64,000 nucleotides of DNA, taken from Micromonospora chaiyaphumensis. Lineage in GTDB: Bacteria; Actinomycetota; Actinomycetes; Mycobacteriales; Micromonosporaceae. Under the pieces are notes generated by a model that did not search any database, was not told where the DNA came from, and saw only the letters and a program-made list of their open reading frames with translations. The position numbers and the translations under genes are program-made. Location: NCBI RefSeq assembly GCF_900091435.1, contig NZ_FMCS01000001.1, positions 929,512 to 993,511 of the forward strand, given 5' to 3'. Shown piece after piece: positions 1 through 8,660 of this stretch (position 1 is the stretch's first letter; every line of letters starts with the position of its first letter).

Positions 1-223
1 TCCCCCGCACCGGTTCCGGGATGGCTGCGTGCCGTCGCACGTGCCGCTCGTCGTAGAAGAACCGCACCGCGTCGGGCCCGCGCAGCGCGACCGCCGGCTG
101 GCCCATCACCCGGGTACGCACCGCCCGGCCGCCGCCGTGGCGCCACAGCGCGGGCAGCCAGGCGTAGCCGCCCAGCGCCAACCCGAGGGTGTCGTCCAGG
201 TACGGTCCACGCCGCGTCGCCAT
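1..223 (-). CDS. CYP152-like cytochrome P450, N-terminal part
   Basis: The first 74 codons of a gene that runs off the left edge of the window. The translation opens MATRRGPYLDDTLGL, then GYAWLPALWRHGG, VRTRVMGQPAVALRGPDAV and RFFYDERHVRRHAAIPEP. This layout (D.TL...GY.....R, then TR..G..AV...G..A...FYD) matches the N terminus of CYP152 fatty-acid hydroxylases/peroxygenases, which use hydrogen peroxide rather than redox partners. The heme-binding Cys region lies outside the window, so the assignment rests on the N-terminal pattern only. It is transcribed leftward, downstream of the ABC exporter unit and separated from it by 50 bp. Confidence 0.7.
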   Translation of the reverse strand, partial: MATRRGPYLDDTLGLALGGYAWLPALWRHGGGRAVRTRVMGQPAVALRGPDAVRFFYDERHVRRHAAIPEPVRG

Positions 224-273
224 GACGGTGCAGTGCCCCCTTCACGGAGAGTGAAACGCCGGCCCCGGCCCGG

Positions 274-1065
274 TCAGCGGGCGGCCCGCCTGCGGAACGA
301 GCGCCGGGCCCACAGGTAGGACAGCAGCGAGATCACCGCGCACCAGGACAGCGCCAGGATCGCGCTGCTGCCGATGCCCGTGCCGAGCAGCAGCCCGCGC
401 ATCGTCTCGATCACCGGCGTGAACGGCTGGTAGTCGGCGAACCAGCGCAGGCCGACCGGCATGGTGTCGGTGGGCACGAAGGCGCTGCCCAGGAACGGCA
501 GGAGGGTCAGGAACATGGGCAGGTTGCTGGCGGTCTCGACGCTGTCGCTGACGAGGCCGAGCGCGACCGACAGCCAGATGAGCGCGAACGCGATCGCGGC
601 GAGCACGCCGGCGGTGGCGAGCCACTCGATCGGGGTGGCGGTGGGGCGGAAGCCGATGGCCAGGGCGATGCCGAGCACCACGGCGATGCAGAGCAGGGTC
701 TGCACGAGACTGCCGAGGACGTGCCCGGTCAGCACGGCGGCCCGGGAGATGGCCATGGTGCGGAAGCGGTCGACGATGCCCTCGGTCATGTCCATCGCCA
801 CGGAGATGGCGGTTCCCTGGGCGGCGCCGGTCACGCTGAACAGCAGGATGCCCGGCAGCAGGTAGTTGAGGTAGGCGCCGCGGTCCCCGCCTCCCCCGGG
901 GAGGCCGGCGCCGAGCGTCTCGCCGAAGACGTAGACGAACAGCAGCAGGAGGACGACGGGCATGCCGATCAGCATCGCGGTCAGCGACGGGTACCGCTGG
1001 ATGTGGCGGATCTGCCGGCGGAGCATGGTCGCCGAGTCGGTCACGGCGTAGGCGAGGCTGGTCAT
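274..1065 (-). CDS. ABC-2 type multidrug exporter permease (DrrB-like)
   Basis: A 263-residue integral membrane protein with about six hydrophobic segments, typical of the ABC-2 permease family that exports drugs or lipids together with a DrrA-type ATPase. The first segment begins near residue 30 (LTAMLIGMPVVLLLLFVYV) and the C terminus is Arg-rich. The ATG at 1065 is chosen because it overlaps the ATPase stop codon in an ATGA arrangement, which indicates translational coupling. A longer reading in the same frame would run far into the ATPase gene and is not credible. Substrate unknown. Confidence 0.88.
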   Translation of the reverse strand: MTSLAYAVTDSATMLRRQIRHIQRYPSLTAMLIGMPVVLLLLFVYVFGETLGAGLPGGGGDRGAYLNYLLPGILLFSVTGAAQGTAISVAMDMTEGIVDRFRTMAISRAAVLTGHVLGSLVQTLLCIAVVLGIALAIGFRPTATPIEWLATAGVLAAIAFALIWLSVALGLVSDSVETASNLPMFLTLLPFLGSAFVPTDTMPVGLRWFADYQPFTPVIETMRGLLLGTGIGSSAILALSWCAVISLLSYLWARRSFRRRAAR

Positions 1066-2042
1066 CGGTGTCCCCCGGTCGTGGCGTGGTCTGCGGCAGT
1101 GGATGCGGGCGTGCCGGTGAAGGCGAAGAAGACGTCGTCCAGGTCGGGCGTGTGGATCGAGAGGTGGTCGACCTCGACGTGGGCGTCGTCGAGCCGGTCG
1201 AGCAGGGTCCGCAGTGAGCGGACGTCGCCGTCGCTGGGGACCTGCAGAATGAGGGCGTCGTCGTCGGGCTGGCCGGTGGCGACGAGGCGGGCGGCCGCGT
1301 GCAGCGCGGTGAGGTCGGGGAACCGCAGCCGGATGTGCCCGCCGGGGATGCTCCGCTTCAGCTCGTCGGGGGTGCCCTCGACGACGATGCGGCCGTGGTC
1401 GAGCACGGCGATGCGGTCGGCGAGCTGATCGGCCTCGTCGAGGTACTGGGTGGTCAGGAACACGGTGACGCCCTCGGCGACGAGACCGCGGATGATCTGC
1501 CACATGGCGTGCCGGCTGCGGGGATCGAGGCCGGTGGTGGGCTCGTCGAGGAAGATCAGCCGTGGCTCGCCGACCAGGGTCATGGCAAGATCGAGACGGC
1601 GGCGCATCCCGCCCGAGTAGACCGAGACGGGCTTGCGGGCCAGCTCACCGAGGTCGAAGCGGTCGGTCAGCCCGGCGATGCGGCGCCGGCCCTCGGCGCG
1701 ACCCAGGTGGTGCAGGTCGGCCATCAGCCGGAGGTTCTCCTCGCCGGTGAGGAGGTTGTCCACCGCCGAGAACTGACCGGTCACGCCGATCGCCGCCCGC
1801 ACCCCGTCGGGCTCGGCGGCCAGGTCGTGGCCGGCGACGCGGATCGATCCGGCGTCGGCGGGCAGGAGGGTGGACAGGATCCGCACCATGGTGGTCTTGC
1901 CCGCGCCGTTCGGCCCGAGCAGCGAGAAGACGGTGCCCTCGGTCACCATGAGATCGATGCCGTCGAGGACGACCGTGTCCCCGAAGGTCTTGCGCAGGCC
2001 GGACACCGAGATGGCCGGCCGGGTCGCGGTGGTTACCGCCAT
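1062..2042 (-). CDS. ABC exporter ATP-binding protein (DrrA-like)
   Basis: A 326-residue ATPase. Walker A GPNGAGKTT lies at residues 43-51, the signature region VYSGGMRRRLDLAM near 140 and Walker B RLIFLDEPTTGLD near 160. A C-terminal extension resembles the DUF4162 tail of DrrA-type daunorubicin-resistance ATPases. It energises the permease encoded by the overlapping next gene. The ATG at 2042 is preferred over a GTG four codons upstream because GGAGG sits just before the ATG. It lies 95 bp downstream of the DUF4097 gene, across a hairpin (2095-2121) that may reduce readthrough. It belongs to a four-gene unit headed by a ribbon-helix-helix protein. Confidence 0.9.
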   Translation of the reverse strand: MAVTTATRPAISVSGLRKTFGDTVVLDGIDLMVTEGTVFSLLGPNGAGKTTMVRILSTLLPADAGSIRVAGHDLAAEPDGVRAAIGVTGQFSAVDNLLTGEENLRLMADLHHLGRAEGRRRIAGLTDRFDLGELARKPVSVYSGGMRRRLDLAMTLVGEPRLIFLDEPTTGLDPRSRHAMWQIIRGLVAEGVTVFLTTQYLDEADQLADRIAVLDHGRIVVEGTPDELKRSIPGGHIRLRFPDLTALHAAARLVATGQPDDDALILQVPSDGDVRSLRTLLDRLDDAHVEVDHLSIHTPDLDDVFFAFTGTPASTAADHATTGGHR

Positions 2043-2094
2043 TGCTTCCTCCACTGGTCGAGAGCGCTGCGGAACATGAGGGCGCGAACCATCG

Positions 2095-2121
2095 CCGGTC
2101 CGGCCGTCCGGGCCGGACCGG
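2095..2121 (-). terminator. Hairpin between DUF4097 and ABC genes
   Basis: Perfect 11-bp arms CCGGTCCGGCC and GGCCGGACCGG around a 5-nt loop, with no U tract. It sits between co-oriented genes, so it may be a partial terminator or a stem that protects the upstream message. Confidence 0.5.
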
Positions 2122-2137
2122 GGAACGAGGGCGTGCG

Positions 2138-2983
2138 TCAGGAGCGGTGGATCACGATGTCGCCGAACGCCGTGCGGGCGCGTACCTCGGCCTTCTCGTC
2201 GGTGTCGGCCGGGCCGGTGGCGGCGTCCAGCTCGTTGCGGACCTTGCCGAAGCTGGTGTGCAGGTCGAGCAGGGCGGCGGTGCCGCGCCGGATGCCGACC
2301 TCGATCCGCCCGGCCGCCGTGCGCAACGTCGCCGAGCCGCGGACCAGCTCACCCACGCGGATGTCGCCGTTGGCGGTGTTCGCCGTGACCGAGGCCGCGG
2401 CGTGCTCGGCGACCACGCTGCCGTTCGCCGAGCGGACCCGCAGGTCGCCGCCGGTCTCGCCGATCCACGTGTCACCGTTGCTGTTCTTGAGGACGGCGTG
2501 CCCGCCGACGGCGCGGACGCTGAGCTTGCCGGAGCCGGTGGTGACCTCGGCGTCGCCCGCCACGGTCTCGGCGATGGCCGCACCGAAGCCGGTGTGGAGG
2601 CTGAGCTTGTCGGCGTCCTCGACCTGGAGGTCGCCGGCCCCGGTCTTGAGCCGGCAGTCGGCCAGCGGGCCGGAGCAGCTGACGGCCCCGACGCCCAGCT
2701 TGGCGTCCACCCCGGAGGCCGCCGGCAGGTCGATGGTCACCTCGACGGAGCCGGTACGGCCGAAGACGCCGAAGCCGGGTTGCCGGGGCCCGCGGACCAC
2801 GAGGCGGCCGGAGGCGTACTCCACCCGGGTCTGCGCGGCGGCGCGGACGTCGCGCTCGTCGGATTCGTCGGCGGGCCGCACCTGCACGACGGTGTCGGTG
2901 CGCGGGCCGGCGGTCATCCGTACCTCGCCGGCGACGAGGTCGACCGACGCCGAGATCGGTGCGGGGGTGTCGAAGGATGGCAT
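2138..2983 (-). CDS. DUF4097 beta-helix protein
   Basis: A 281-residue protein made of short repeated strands (GDLQVED, GKLSVRAVGG, GDTWIGETGG, GDLRVRSANGS, GDIRVGEL, GRIEVGI, GDIVIHRS). This is the right-handed beta-helix pattern of the DUF4097/DUF4098 family. There is no signal peptide or membrane segment, so it is probably cytoplasmic. Such proteins often neighbour ABC-2 exporters and HicB/RHH-like regulators in actinomycetes, as here; the biochemical role is unknown. The start ATG has GGGGAG nine bases upstream. The gene begins 38 bp after the RHH gene. Confidence 0.85.
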   Translation of the reverse strand: MPSFDTPAPISASVDLVAGEVRMTAGPRTDTVVQVRPADESDERDVRAAAQTRVEYASGRLVVRGPRQPGFGVFGRTGSVEVTIDLPAASGVDAKLGVGAVSCSGPLADCRLKTGAGDLQVEDADKLSLHTGFGAAIAETVAGDAEVTTGSGKLSVRAVGGHAVLKNSNGDTWIGETGGDLRVRSANGSVVAEHAAASVTANTANGDIRVGELVRGSATLRTAAGRIEVGIRRGTAALLDLHTSFGKVRNELDAATGPADTDEKAEVRARTAFGDIVIHRS

Positions 2984-3021
2984 GGTGCTCCCCTTTCGGG
3001 TGGTCGGTGGGGCCGGCGCGG

Positions 3022-3555
3022 TCAGCGCGCCCAGCCGGTGAAGCGCTGACCGCCGGTGGCGGGACCGGCAAGGCGCGGGGTGTCGGCCCGGTGGTGCCGG
3101 CTGTCGGCGTCAACGGCGGCGGCCGCGGCCCGGATGAGCCAGGTGTTGATCGAGACGCCGGCGCGGCCGGCCGCCTGCTCGACGCGCGTCTTGAGGTGCT
3201 CGGGCAGCCGCAGGCTGATCCGCACGGTCGCCTCGTCCTCACCGTCGGCGGGTGGCGGCGGCAGCGGAGCCGGCGGAGGCGCCGGCGCCGCCTCGTCGGC
3301 CCACTCCTCGGTCGGCGGTGGCGTCACGACGAAGCTGGGCTCCCGGTTCCGCAGGCGCAGGTCGACCGAACCGGGCGCGAGGTCGCGAGTGATCTCGGTG
3401 GCCGCCTCGGACAGCGCGTCCAGCAGGGCGAGCCGGATCGCGGACTCCAGCGGTGCGGTGAGTCGCTCGGCGACCTCCCGGGCGTCGTCCCCGCCCGCGG
3501 CGGCGGCGACCGCGAGCTGGTGCCGGATGGCGTCGACGTAGGGGCGAAGTTCCAT
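3022..3555 (-). CDS. Ribbon-helix-helix (HicB/Arc-like) regulator
   Basis: A 177-residue protein with three parts. An alpha-helical N-terminal half (1-75) is followed by a Pro/Ala-rich linker (about 76-100) and a ribbon-helix-helix domain at about 103-143, with strand ATVRISLRLPEHLK and helices TRVEQAAGRAG and SINTWLIRAAAAAV. RHH proteins bind DNA as dimers through the beta strand. It heads the DUF4097-ABC unit and is probably the autorepressor of that unit, because an inverted repeat lies only 11 bp upstream of its start. No Shine-Dalgarno is visible and CATACT lies 6 nt before the ATG, so the message may be leaderless. No HicA-like toxin is adjacent, so it is not called an antitoxin. Confidence 0.8.
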   Translation of the reverse strand: MELRPYVDAIRHQLAVAAAAGGDDAREVAERLTAPLESAIRLALLDALSEAATEITRDLAPGSVDLRLRNREPSFVVTPPPTEEWADEAAPAPPPAPLPPPPADGEDEATVRISLRLPEHLKTRVEQAAGRAGVSINTWLIRAAAAAVDADSRHHRADTPRLAGPATGGQRFTGWAR

Positions 3556-3561
3556 GACGCC

Positions 3562-3605
3562 AGTATGGCATCACCGTGATGCCATCTGCAACCACAGTGA
3601 TGCCA
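3562..3605 (-). promoter_or_regulatory. Operator with three GTGATGCCA half-sites upstream of the RHH gene
   Basis: TGGCATCAC-C-GTGATGCCA (3566-3584) is a perfect inverted repeat of 9-bp arms. A third identical half-site GTGATGCCA follows at 3597-3605, exactly 21 bp (two helical turns) from the second. The first arm overlaps the presumed -10 (CATACT, minus strand, 3567-3562) of the RHH gene, a position that would repress transcription. Confidence 0.75.
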
Positions 3606-3613
3606 TTGACCCG

Positions 3614-4230
3614 GTGGCCGACTTCGCCGAGCTGGAGCGGCGGGCACGCCGGGCCAGCAGCCGGATCGCCTGGGCGTACGTCGCTGGAGGCGCCGAATCG
3701 ATCGGGGCGGGCGGCCTCGTGGTCACCCTGGGCACCACCGTGCTCGGCTGGCGGCCGCAGGACCTCAATCTCGGGTCCCTGCCGTTCACCCGCGGCGTCG
3801 GCATCGCCCAGTACACCTCGGATCCGCGCTTCGGCGCGATCGTCGCCGACCGGGTGGCCCGGCCGGCCACGAAGCTCGACCTCGGTGTGGACGCGATCGT
3901 GGTGTTCCAACCACGGCGGCCGGCAGGTCGACAACGCGATCGCCTCCCTCGACGCCCTGGTCGCGATCCGCGACGCCATCGGCCCGGAGCCGACGCTGCT
4001 GCTCGGCAGCGGCATCCGCACCGGGGCGGGACGTCTTCGTGGCGCTCGCCCCGGGGGCCGACGCCGCGCTGCTGGGCCGGCCGCACCTGTACGGGCTGGC
4101 GCTCGCGGGACAGCGCGGCGTGGAGGACGTCATCCGCAACGTGGTGGCCGAACTCGACCTCACCATGGCGCTCTCCGGCGCCCGGGACATCGCCGCCGTG
4201 ACCCGCGACCTGGTCTCCGCCGCCGGCTGA
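3614..4230 (+). pseudogene. Decayed FMN-dependent alpha-hydroxy-acid oxidase (lactate 2-monooxygenase family)
   Basis: Three reading frames together give a shortened alpha-hydroxy-acid oxidase of about 205 residues, against about 390 in the family. Frame one reads DFAELERRARRASSRIAWAYV, then GLVVTLGTTVLGWRPQDL and LPFTRGVGIAQYTSDPRF, then GVDAIVV. An extra T in gtgttccaac (about 3903-3906) shifts into SNHGGRQVDNAIASLDAL and GSGIRTGA, the FMN/substrate-binding core. An extra G near 4025-4030 shifts into DVFVALAPGADAALLGRPHLYGLALAG. Large parts of the N-terminal barrel and the catalytic-His segment are missing. It is therefore a remnant with two single-base insertions and internal deletions. 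GTG 3614 is only a plausible original start. Confidence 0.8.
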
Positions 4231-4240
4231 CCGCCGCCGC

Positions 4241-6856
4241 TCAGAGGTCGAGGGCGCCCAGTTCGGCGCGGCCGGTGACGCCGAGCTTCGGGTAGGCCTT
4301 GTACAGGTGGTAGGCGACCGTCTTGGGGCTGAGGAAGAGCTGCGCGGCGATGTCCCGGTTGGAGAGCCCGGTGCCGGCGAGCCGGGCGATCTGCAGCTCC
4401 TGCGGGGTGAGGTCGGCGGCGGCCGACGCGGCGGGCTGCGGTGCGCGCAGCCCGGTCGCCTCCAGCTCGCCGCGGGCCCGCGCCGCCCACGGCGCCGCTT
4501 CCAGCTGGTCGAACGTCTGGAGGGCGCGGTGCAGCAGGCTGCGCGCCTCGGTCCTGCGCCGGGCGCGGCGCAGCCACTCCCCGTACAGCAGCTCGGTGCG
4601 CGCCTGCTCGAACGGGCGGCCACCGGCCTTCAGGGCGAGCAGGTGATCCTGCTCGTCGCCGGTGAGCAGCGCCCGGCACCGGTGCGCAAGGGACGTCGCC
4701 CACGGCTGGTCCACCCGCTCCGCCCAGGCCCGGAAGCGGGCGTACGCCGCCTCGGCCCGCTCGGGCACGCCGGCCCGGACGGCCGCCTCGACCAGGTCGG
4801 GCACGCTCCGGTACGCGCACACCTGGTGGGCGTACGGGTTCTCCTGCAGCGCGGCGAGGCGGGTCACGGCGGACTCGGCCCGGCCCTGGCCCAGGTCGAG
4901 CAGGCCCAGCGCCCACAGCGTCCACGCCCGACCGCCGGCCTCGGCGCCCGCCGCGGCGCCGTCCAGCGCCGAGGCCACCAGGTCCTGGCAGCGCGTCTCG
5001 TCGCCGGCCACCGCGGCCAGCACCGCCTGGACGGCACGCAACTGGCTGACCCAGAGCGGCTGGCCGCCGTCGCGGGCCACGCGGACCGCCTCGTCCAGGC
5101 TGATAGTGGCGTCCCGGTGCCGGCCGTGGAAGAACTCCGCCTCGGCGAGGAAGAACAGCAGGGTGGGCAGCAGCCCGAGGATGCCGTCGGCCCGGCAGCG
5201 GGCGACCAGGGCGCTCGCCAGCTCGTACGTCTCGGTGTCCTGCCCCGCGACGAAGCCGAGGCCGCAGAGCTGCAGCCGGTCGCGGGGTTCGCCGCCCACC
5301 TCGGCGGCGGTCGCGGCCAGCGGCAGCGGGCGGCCCCGGACGGCGGCCACCTGGTACCGGGCCACCGGATGGTCGAGCGTGGCGAGCTGGTCGAGGCAGT
5401 CGCCCAGGTGCGGCTCACCGAGGTACCAGGCCGGGTGGAACGCCGCCACCAGCAGGGCGTCCCGCTGGTCCGGGTCGAGCGTCGCGCCCCGGGTCATGAG
5501 GTCGTACGCGGTCTGGTGGCCGCCCTGCCAGAACCAGGCGTGCCCCTCGACCCAGGCGACGCGGGCGTGGAAGGTCGGCTCGTCCACCAGGCCGGCCGCC
5601 CGCTCGGCGAGCCGGACCGCGTCGCCGAGGTGCCCCGACTGGAGGCCGCTCTCCGCCGCGAGCAGCAGCCGGCGTGCCGTCGCGGCCGCGTCCCCGCTCA
5701 GCTCGGCGGCGCGCTCGTACGCGGCGAGCGCCGCGCCGTAGCCGCTGCGGCCGCGCGCCTGCTCGGCGGTGCGTTCCAGCGCGGCGGCCACCGCCTCGTC
5801 CGGCCCGGCGGTGGCCGCGGCGAGGTGCCAGGCCCGCCGGTCGGCGGTCTCGGGCGTCGTGAGCACGTCCGCGAGCGCCCGGTGGACGGCGAGCCGCTCC
5901 GGGTACGGTGCGGCCGCGTGCACCGCGGCGCGGACCAGCGGGTGGCGGAACCGCAGCCGCCGTCCGGTGACCTCGACGAGCCGGGCCTCCTCCGCCGGGC
6001 GCAGGTCGGCCGGACCGCCGCCGAGGGGCGCGGCGGCGCGCAGCAGCACGTCCAGGTCGCCGGTGTCCTCGACGGCGGCGACGCGCAGCAGCGCCCGGGT
6101 GCCGGCGGGCAGCCGGTCGACCTGACCGTGGAACGCCGCCAGCAACCGGTCGGTCAGTGGCAGCGGGCCGCCGGCCTCGCCGGCGTCGAGGACTCCGGGC
6201 AGCTCGATCAGCGCGAGCGGGTTGCCCTGCGCCTCGGCCAGCACCCGCATCCGTACCTCGGGAGCCAGCCGCGGGTCGAGCAGCCGGACGGCGTCGGCCG
6301 GCGCGAGCGCGCCCACGGTCAGCTCCGGCAGGCCCGGGGCGGGGAAGCTCCCGTCCCGGGCCGCGAAGATCATCACCACGCCCTCGGCGTGCAGCCGGCG
6401 GGCGGCGAAGAGCAGCGCCTCGGCGGAGACCGTGTCCAGCCAGTGCGCGTCGTCGACGAGGCAGAGCAGGGGGCCGTCCTCGGCGAGGTCCGCCAGGAGC
6501 GACAGCACCGCGAGCCCCACCAGCAGCCGGTCGGCGGGAGCGCCGCCACCGAGCCCGAACGCGGCGGCGAGCACCTGCCGCTGCGGGCCGGGCAGCCGGT
6601 CGAGGCGGTCGAGCGCGGGCCGCACGAGCTGGCTCAGCCCGGCGAACGGCAGCTCGGCCTCGAACTCGGCCGCGCTGGCCCGCAGCACCCGCGGCGGCCC
6701 GCCGGCCGGCGACGTCAGCCCGGCGGCCCAGTCCAGCAGCGCGGTCTTGCCGATGCCCGGGCCGCCGCGCAGCACCAGCGCGGCGCTCTCCCCCGCCCGG
6801 GCCCGCGCCACCAGGGCCGTGATCCGGTCCTGCTCTGCGGCGCGGCCGTGCAACAT
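4241..6856 (-). CDS. LAL-type LuxR family transcriptional regulator
   Basis: An 871-residue large ATP-binding LuxR regulator. Walker A GGPGIGKT lies near residues 31-38 and a Walker B-like segment LLCLVDDAHWLD near 130. A long helical TPR-like middle (about 370-790) leads to a C-terminal LuxR helix-turn-helix, DLTPQELQIARLAGTGLSNRDIA followed by FLSPKTVAYHL, within the last 60 residues. LAL proteins are ATP-dependent activators of nearby operons. This one diverges from a SnoaL-like gene and a DHA2 exporter, its most likely targets. TAGGGT (minus strand, 6868-6863) lies 6 nt before the ATG and no Shine-Dalgarno is present, so translation is probably leaderless. Confidence 0.9.
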   Translation of the reverse strand: MLHGRAAEQDRITALVARARAGESAALVLRGGPGIGKTALLDWAAGLTSPAGGPPRVLRASAAEFEAELPFAGLSQLVRPALDRLDRLPGPQRQVLAAAFGLGGGAPADRLLVGLAVLSLLADLAEDGPLLCLVDDAHWLDTVSAEALLFAARRLHAEGVVMIFAARDGSFPAPGLPELTVGALAPADAVRLLDPRLAPEVRMRVLAEAQGNPLALIELPGVLDAGEAGGPLPLTDRLLAAFHGQVDRLPAGTRALLRVAAVEDTGDLDVLLRAAAPLGGGPADLRPAEEARLVEVTGRRLRFRHPLVRAAVHAAAPYPERLAVHRALADVLTTPETADRRAWHLAAATAGPDEAVAAALERTAEQARGRSGYGAALAAYERAAELSGDAAATARRLLLAAESGLQSGHLGDAVRLAERAAGLVDEPTFHARVAWVEGHAWFWQGGHQTAYDLMTRGATLDPDQRDALLVAAFHPAWYLGEPHLGDCLDQLATLDHPVARYQVAAVRGRPLPLAATAAEVGGEPRDRLQLCGLGFVAGQDTETYELASALVARCRADGILGLLPTLLFFLAEAEFFHGRHRDATISLDEAVRVARDGGQPLWVSQLRAVQAVLAAVAGDETRCQDLVASALDGAAAGAEAGGRAWTLWALGLLDLGQGRAESAVTRLAALQENPYAHQVCAYRSVPDLVEAAVRAGVPERAEAAYARFRAWAERVDQPWATSLAHRCRALLTGDEQDHLLALKAGGRPFEQARTELLYGEWLRRARRRTEARSLLHRALQTFDQLEAAPWAARARGELEATGLRAPQPAASAAADLTPQELQIARLAGTGLSNRDIAAQLFLSPKTVAYHLYKAYPKLGVTGRAELGALDL

Positions 6857-6933
6857 TCCCGCACCCTACACAGGTACGCGATACCTAAGCGCTACCGATT
6901 CCGGTGCGCTCGATCATCCCTAGCGTCGTGGCC
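6857..6933. promoter_or_regulatory. Divergent promoter region with small palindrome
   Basis: It carries back-to-back leaderless promoters: TAGGGT (minus, 6868-6863) for the LAL gene and TAGCGT (plus, 6921-6926) for the SnoaL-like gene. Between them AGGTA-CGCGA-TACCT (6872-6886) forms an inverted repeat just upstream of the LAL -10, a candidate regulator site. Confidence 0.5.
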
Positions 6934-7281
6934 ATGGAACTGATCGAGAAGTACCTCGCCGCCTGGAACACCACCGACCCCGCCGCCCGCCGGGCCCTCA
7001 TCGACGAGGTCTGGACCGCCGACGGGACGTACACCGACCCGCTGGCGGCCGTCGCGGGCCGCGACCAGATCGACGCGCTGATCGCCGGCGTGCAGCAGCA
7101 GTTCGGCGGGCTGGAGTTCCGCCTCGCGGGCCCGGTCGACGCGCACCACGACCTGGCCCGGTTCACCTGGCACCTCGGCCCGCGCGGGGCCGAGCCGATC
7201 GTCGTCGGCTTCGACGTCGCGGTCGTCACCGACGGCCGGATCGCCACCGTGCACGGCTTCCTGGACCGGGTGCCGGCATGA
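6934..7281 (+). CDS. SnoaL/NTF2-like small protein
   Basis: 115 residues with the NTF2-like fold pattern: helix MELIEKYLAAWNT, then DEVWTADGTYTDPLAAVAGRDQIDALI and a string of beta strands ending ATVHGFLDRV. Family members are polyketide cyclases, isomerases or binding proteins, and the chemistry here is unknown. The ATG at 6934 is chosen because TAGCGT sits 7 nt upstream (leaderless type) and the homologous region starts there; an upstream ATG at 6904 adds ten unlikely residues. The stop overlaps the start of the exporter gene (ATGA), so both are co-expressed. Confidence 0.8.
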   Translation: MELIEKYLAAWNTTDPAARRALIDEVWTADGTYTDPLAAVAGRDQIDALIAGVQQQFGGLEFRLAGPVDAHHDLARFTWHLGPRGAEPIVVGFDVAVVTDGRIATVHGFLDRVPA

Positions 7282-8651
7282 CCGTCCTGGCCGTGCGGCC
7301 GGCGGCGGTCACCACCCCGGCCGCCCCGTCCGTCAGCTTCCTGCCGGTGCTGCTGACCGCCACGTTCATGACGGCGATCGACGCGTTCATCGTCAACGTG
7401 GCACTGCCGGTGATGCAGCGCGACCTGCACGCCGGTCCGGCCGCGCTGGAGTGGGTGGTCGCCGGTTACGTCCTCGCGGTGGCCGCCGGCCTGGTCACCG
7501 GCGGCCGGCTGGGTGACCGGTACGGCCGCCGGCGGATCTTCGGGCTCGGCCTCGCGCTGTTCACCACCGCCTCGGTGCTCTGCGGGCTGGCGCCCACCGC
7601 GGGCGTCCTGGTCGGCGCCCGGGTGCTGCAGGGGCTCGCGGCGGCGCTGCTCATGCCGCAGGTGCTGGCCATCGTGCGGACGAGCGTCGCGCCGGCCGAG
7701 CAGCCGAAGGCGTTCGCCCGGTACGGCCTCACGATGGGCCTGGGCGCCGTCTTCGGCCAGTTGATCGGCGGCCTGCTCATCCGGGCCGACCTGTGGGGCC
7801 TGGACTGGCGGCTGTGCTTCCTCATCAACCTGCCGGTCGGGGTGGTCGCGCTGGCCCTGCTCCGCCGGGTGCCCGAGTCCCGCCAGCCGGCGACCCGGCT
7901 CGACCTGCCCGGCGCCGTGCTGGTCAGCGCGGCGCTGGTGGCCCTGGTGCTGCCGCTGGTGGAGGGGCGCGAGCAGGGCTGGCCGCTGTGGACGTGGCTG
8001 AGCCTGGCCGCCTCGGCGCCGCTGTTCGCGCTGTTCGTGGCGACCCAGCGGCGCAGCGCCCAGCCCATGGTGCACCTGGCGCTGTTCCGCGAGCGGGCCT
8101 TCTCGGTGGGGCTGGTGGCGACCCAGGTGTTCTGGATGGGGCAGGCGTCCTTCTTCCTCATCCTGGCCCTCTACCTGCAGGTGGAGCGGGGCCTGTCGGC
8201 GCTGGAGTCGGGGGTCGTGTTCACCGCGATCGGCGCCGGCTACCTGGCCACCTCGACGTACGCCCACCGGATCGCCGCCCGGCTCGGCCGGCAGGTGGTC
8301 ACCGTCGGCGCACTGATCATGGTGGTGGGCCTGTACGGCATGTGGGCGGCGGCCGGGCACGGGACCGGCTGGCTGGTGCCGGGGCTCGCCGTGGACGGCA
8401 TCGGCATGGGCATCGCGCTCGCGCCGCTCACCACCACCGTGCTGTCCCGGGTCAGCCCGCGGCACACCGGCGCCGCCGCCGGCGTGCTGTCGACGGTCAA
8501 CCAGACCGGCAACGCGGTCGGCGTGGCCCTGATCGGCATCGTCTTCTACCAGGCCGCCGACCTGACCGGCGGGTTCCGGGCCGGACTCGTCGCGCTCATC
8601 GCGCTGGAACTGGCGCTGGCCGCGGTCATCCAACTGCTGCCGAGGCGATGA
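7278..8651 (+). CDS. MFS transporter, DHA2 (EmrB/QacA) family
   Basis: 457 residues with about 14 hydrophobic segments, as in proton-driven DHA2 drug exporters. The first helix carries LTATFMTAIDAFIVNVALPVMQRDL and the A-loop motif is GRLGDRYGRRRIFGLGLALF. It is translationally coupled to the SnoaL-like gene and opposes the LAL regulator, so the three probably form one resistance or export module. It ends at a strong bidirectional terminator (8661-8694). Confidence 0.9.
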   Translation: MTVLAVRPAAVTTPAAPSVSFLPVLLTATFMTAIDAFIVNVALPVMQRDLHAGPAALEWVVAGYVLAVAAGLVTGGRLGDRYGRRRIFGLGLALFTTASVLCGLAPTAGVLVGARVLQGLAAALLMPQVLAIVRTSVAPAEQPKAFARYGLTMGLGAVFGQLIGGLLIRADLWGLDWRLCFLINLPVGVVALALLRRVPESRQPATRLDLPGAVLVSAALVALVLPLVEGREQGWPLWTWLSLAASAPLFALFVATQRRSAQPMVHLALFRERAFSVGLVATQVFWMGQASFFLILALYLQVERGLSALESGVVFTAIGAGYLATSTYAHRIAARLGRQVVTVGALIMVVGLYGMWAAAGHGTGWLVPGLAVDGIGMGIALAPLTTTVLSRVSPRHTGAAAGVLSTVNQTGNAVGVALIGIVFYQAADLTGGFRAGLVALIALELALAAVIQLLPRR

Positions 8652-8660
8652 CGCCGATCG

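Noticed and set aside
3022..3555. A toxin-antitoxin pair.
   Set aside because: The RHH protein has no small toxin-like gene beside it; its neighbours are a DUF4097 protein and an exporter.
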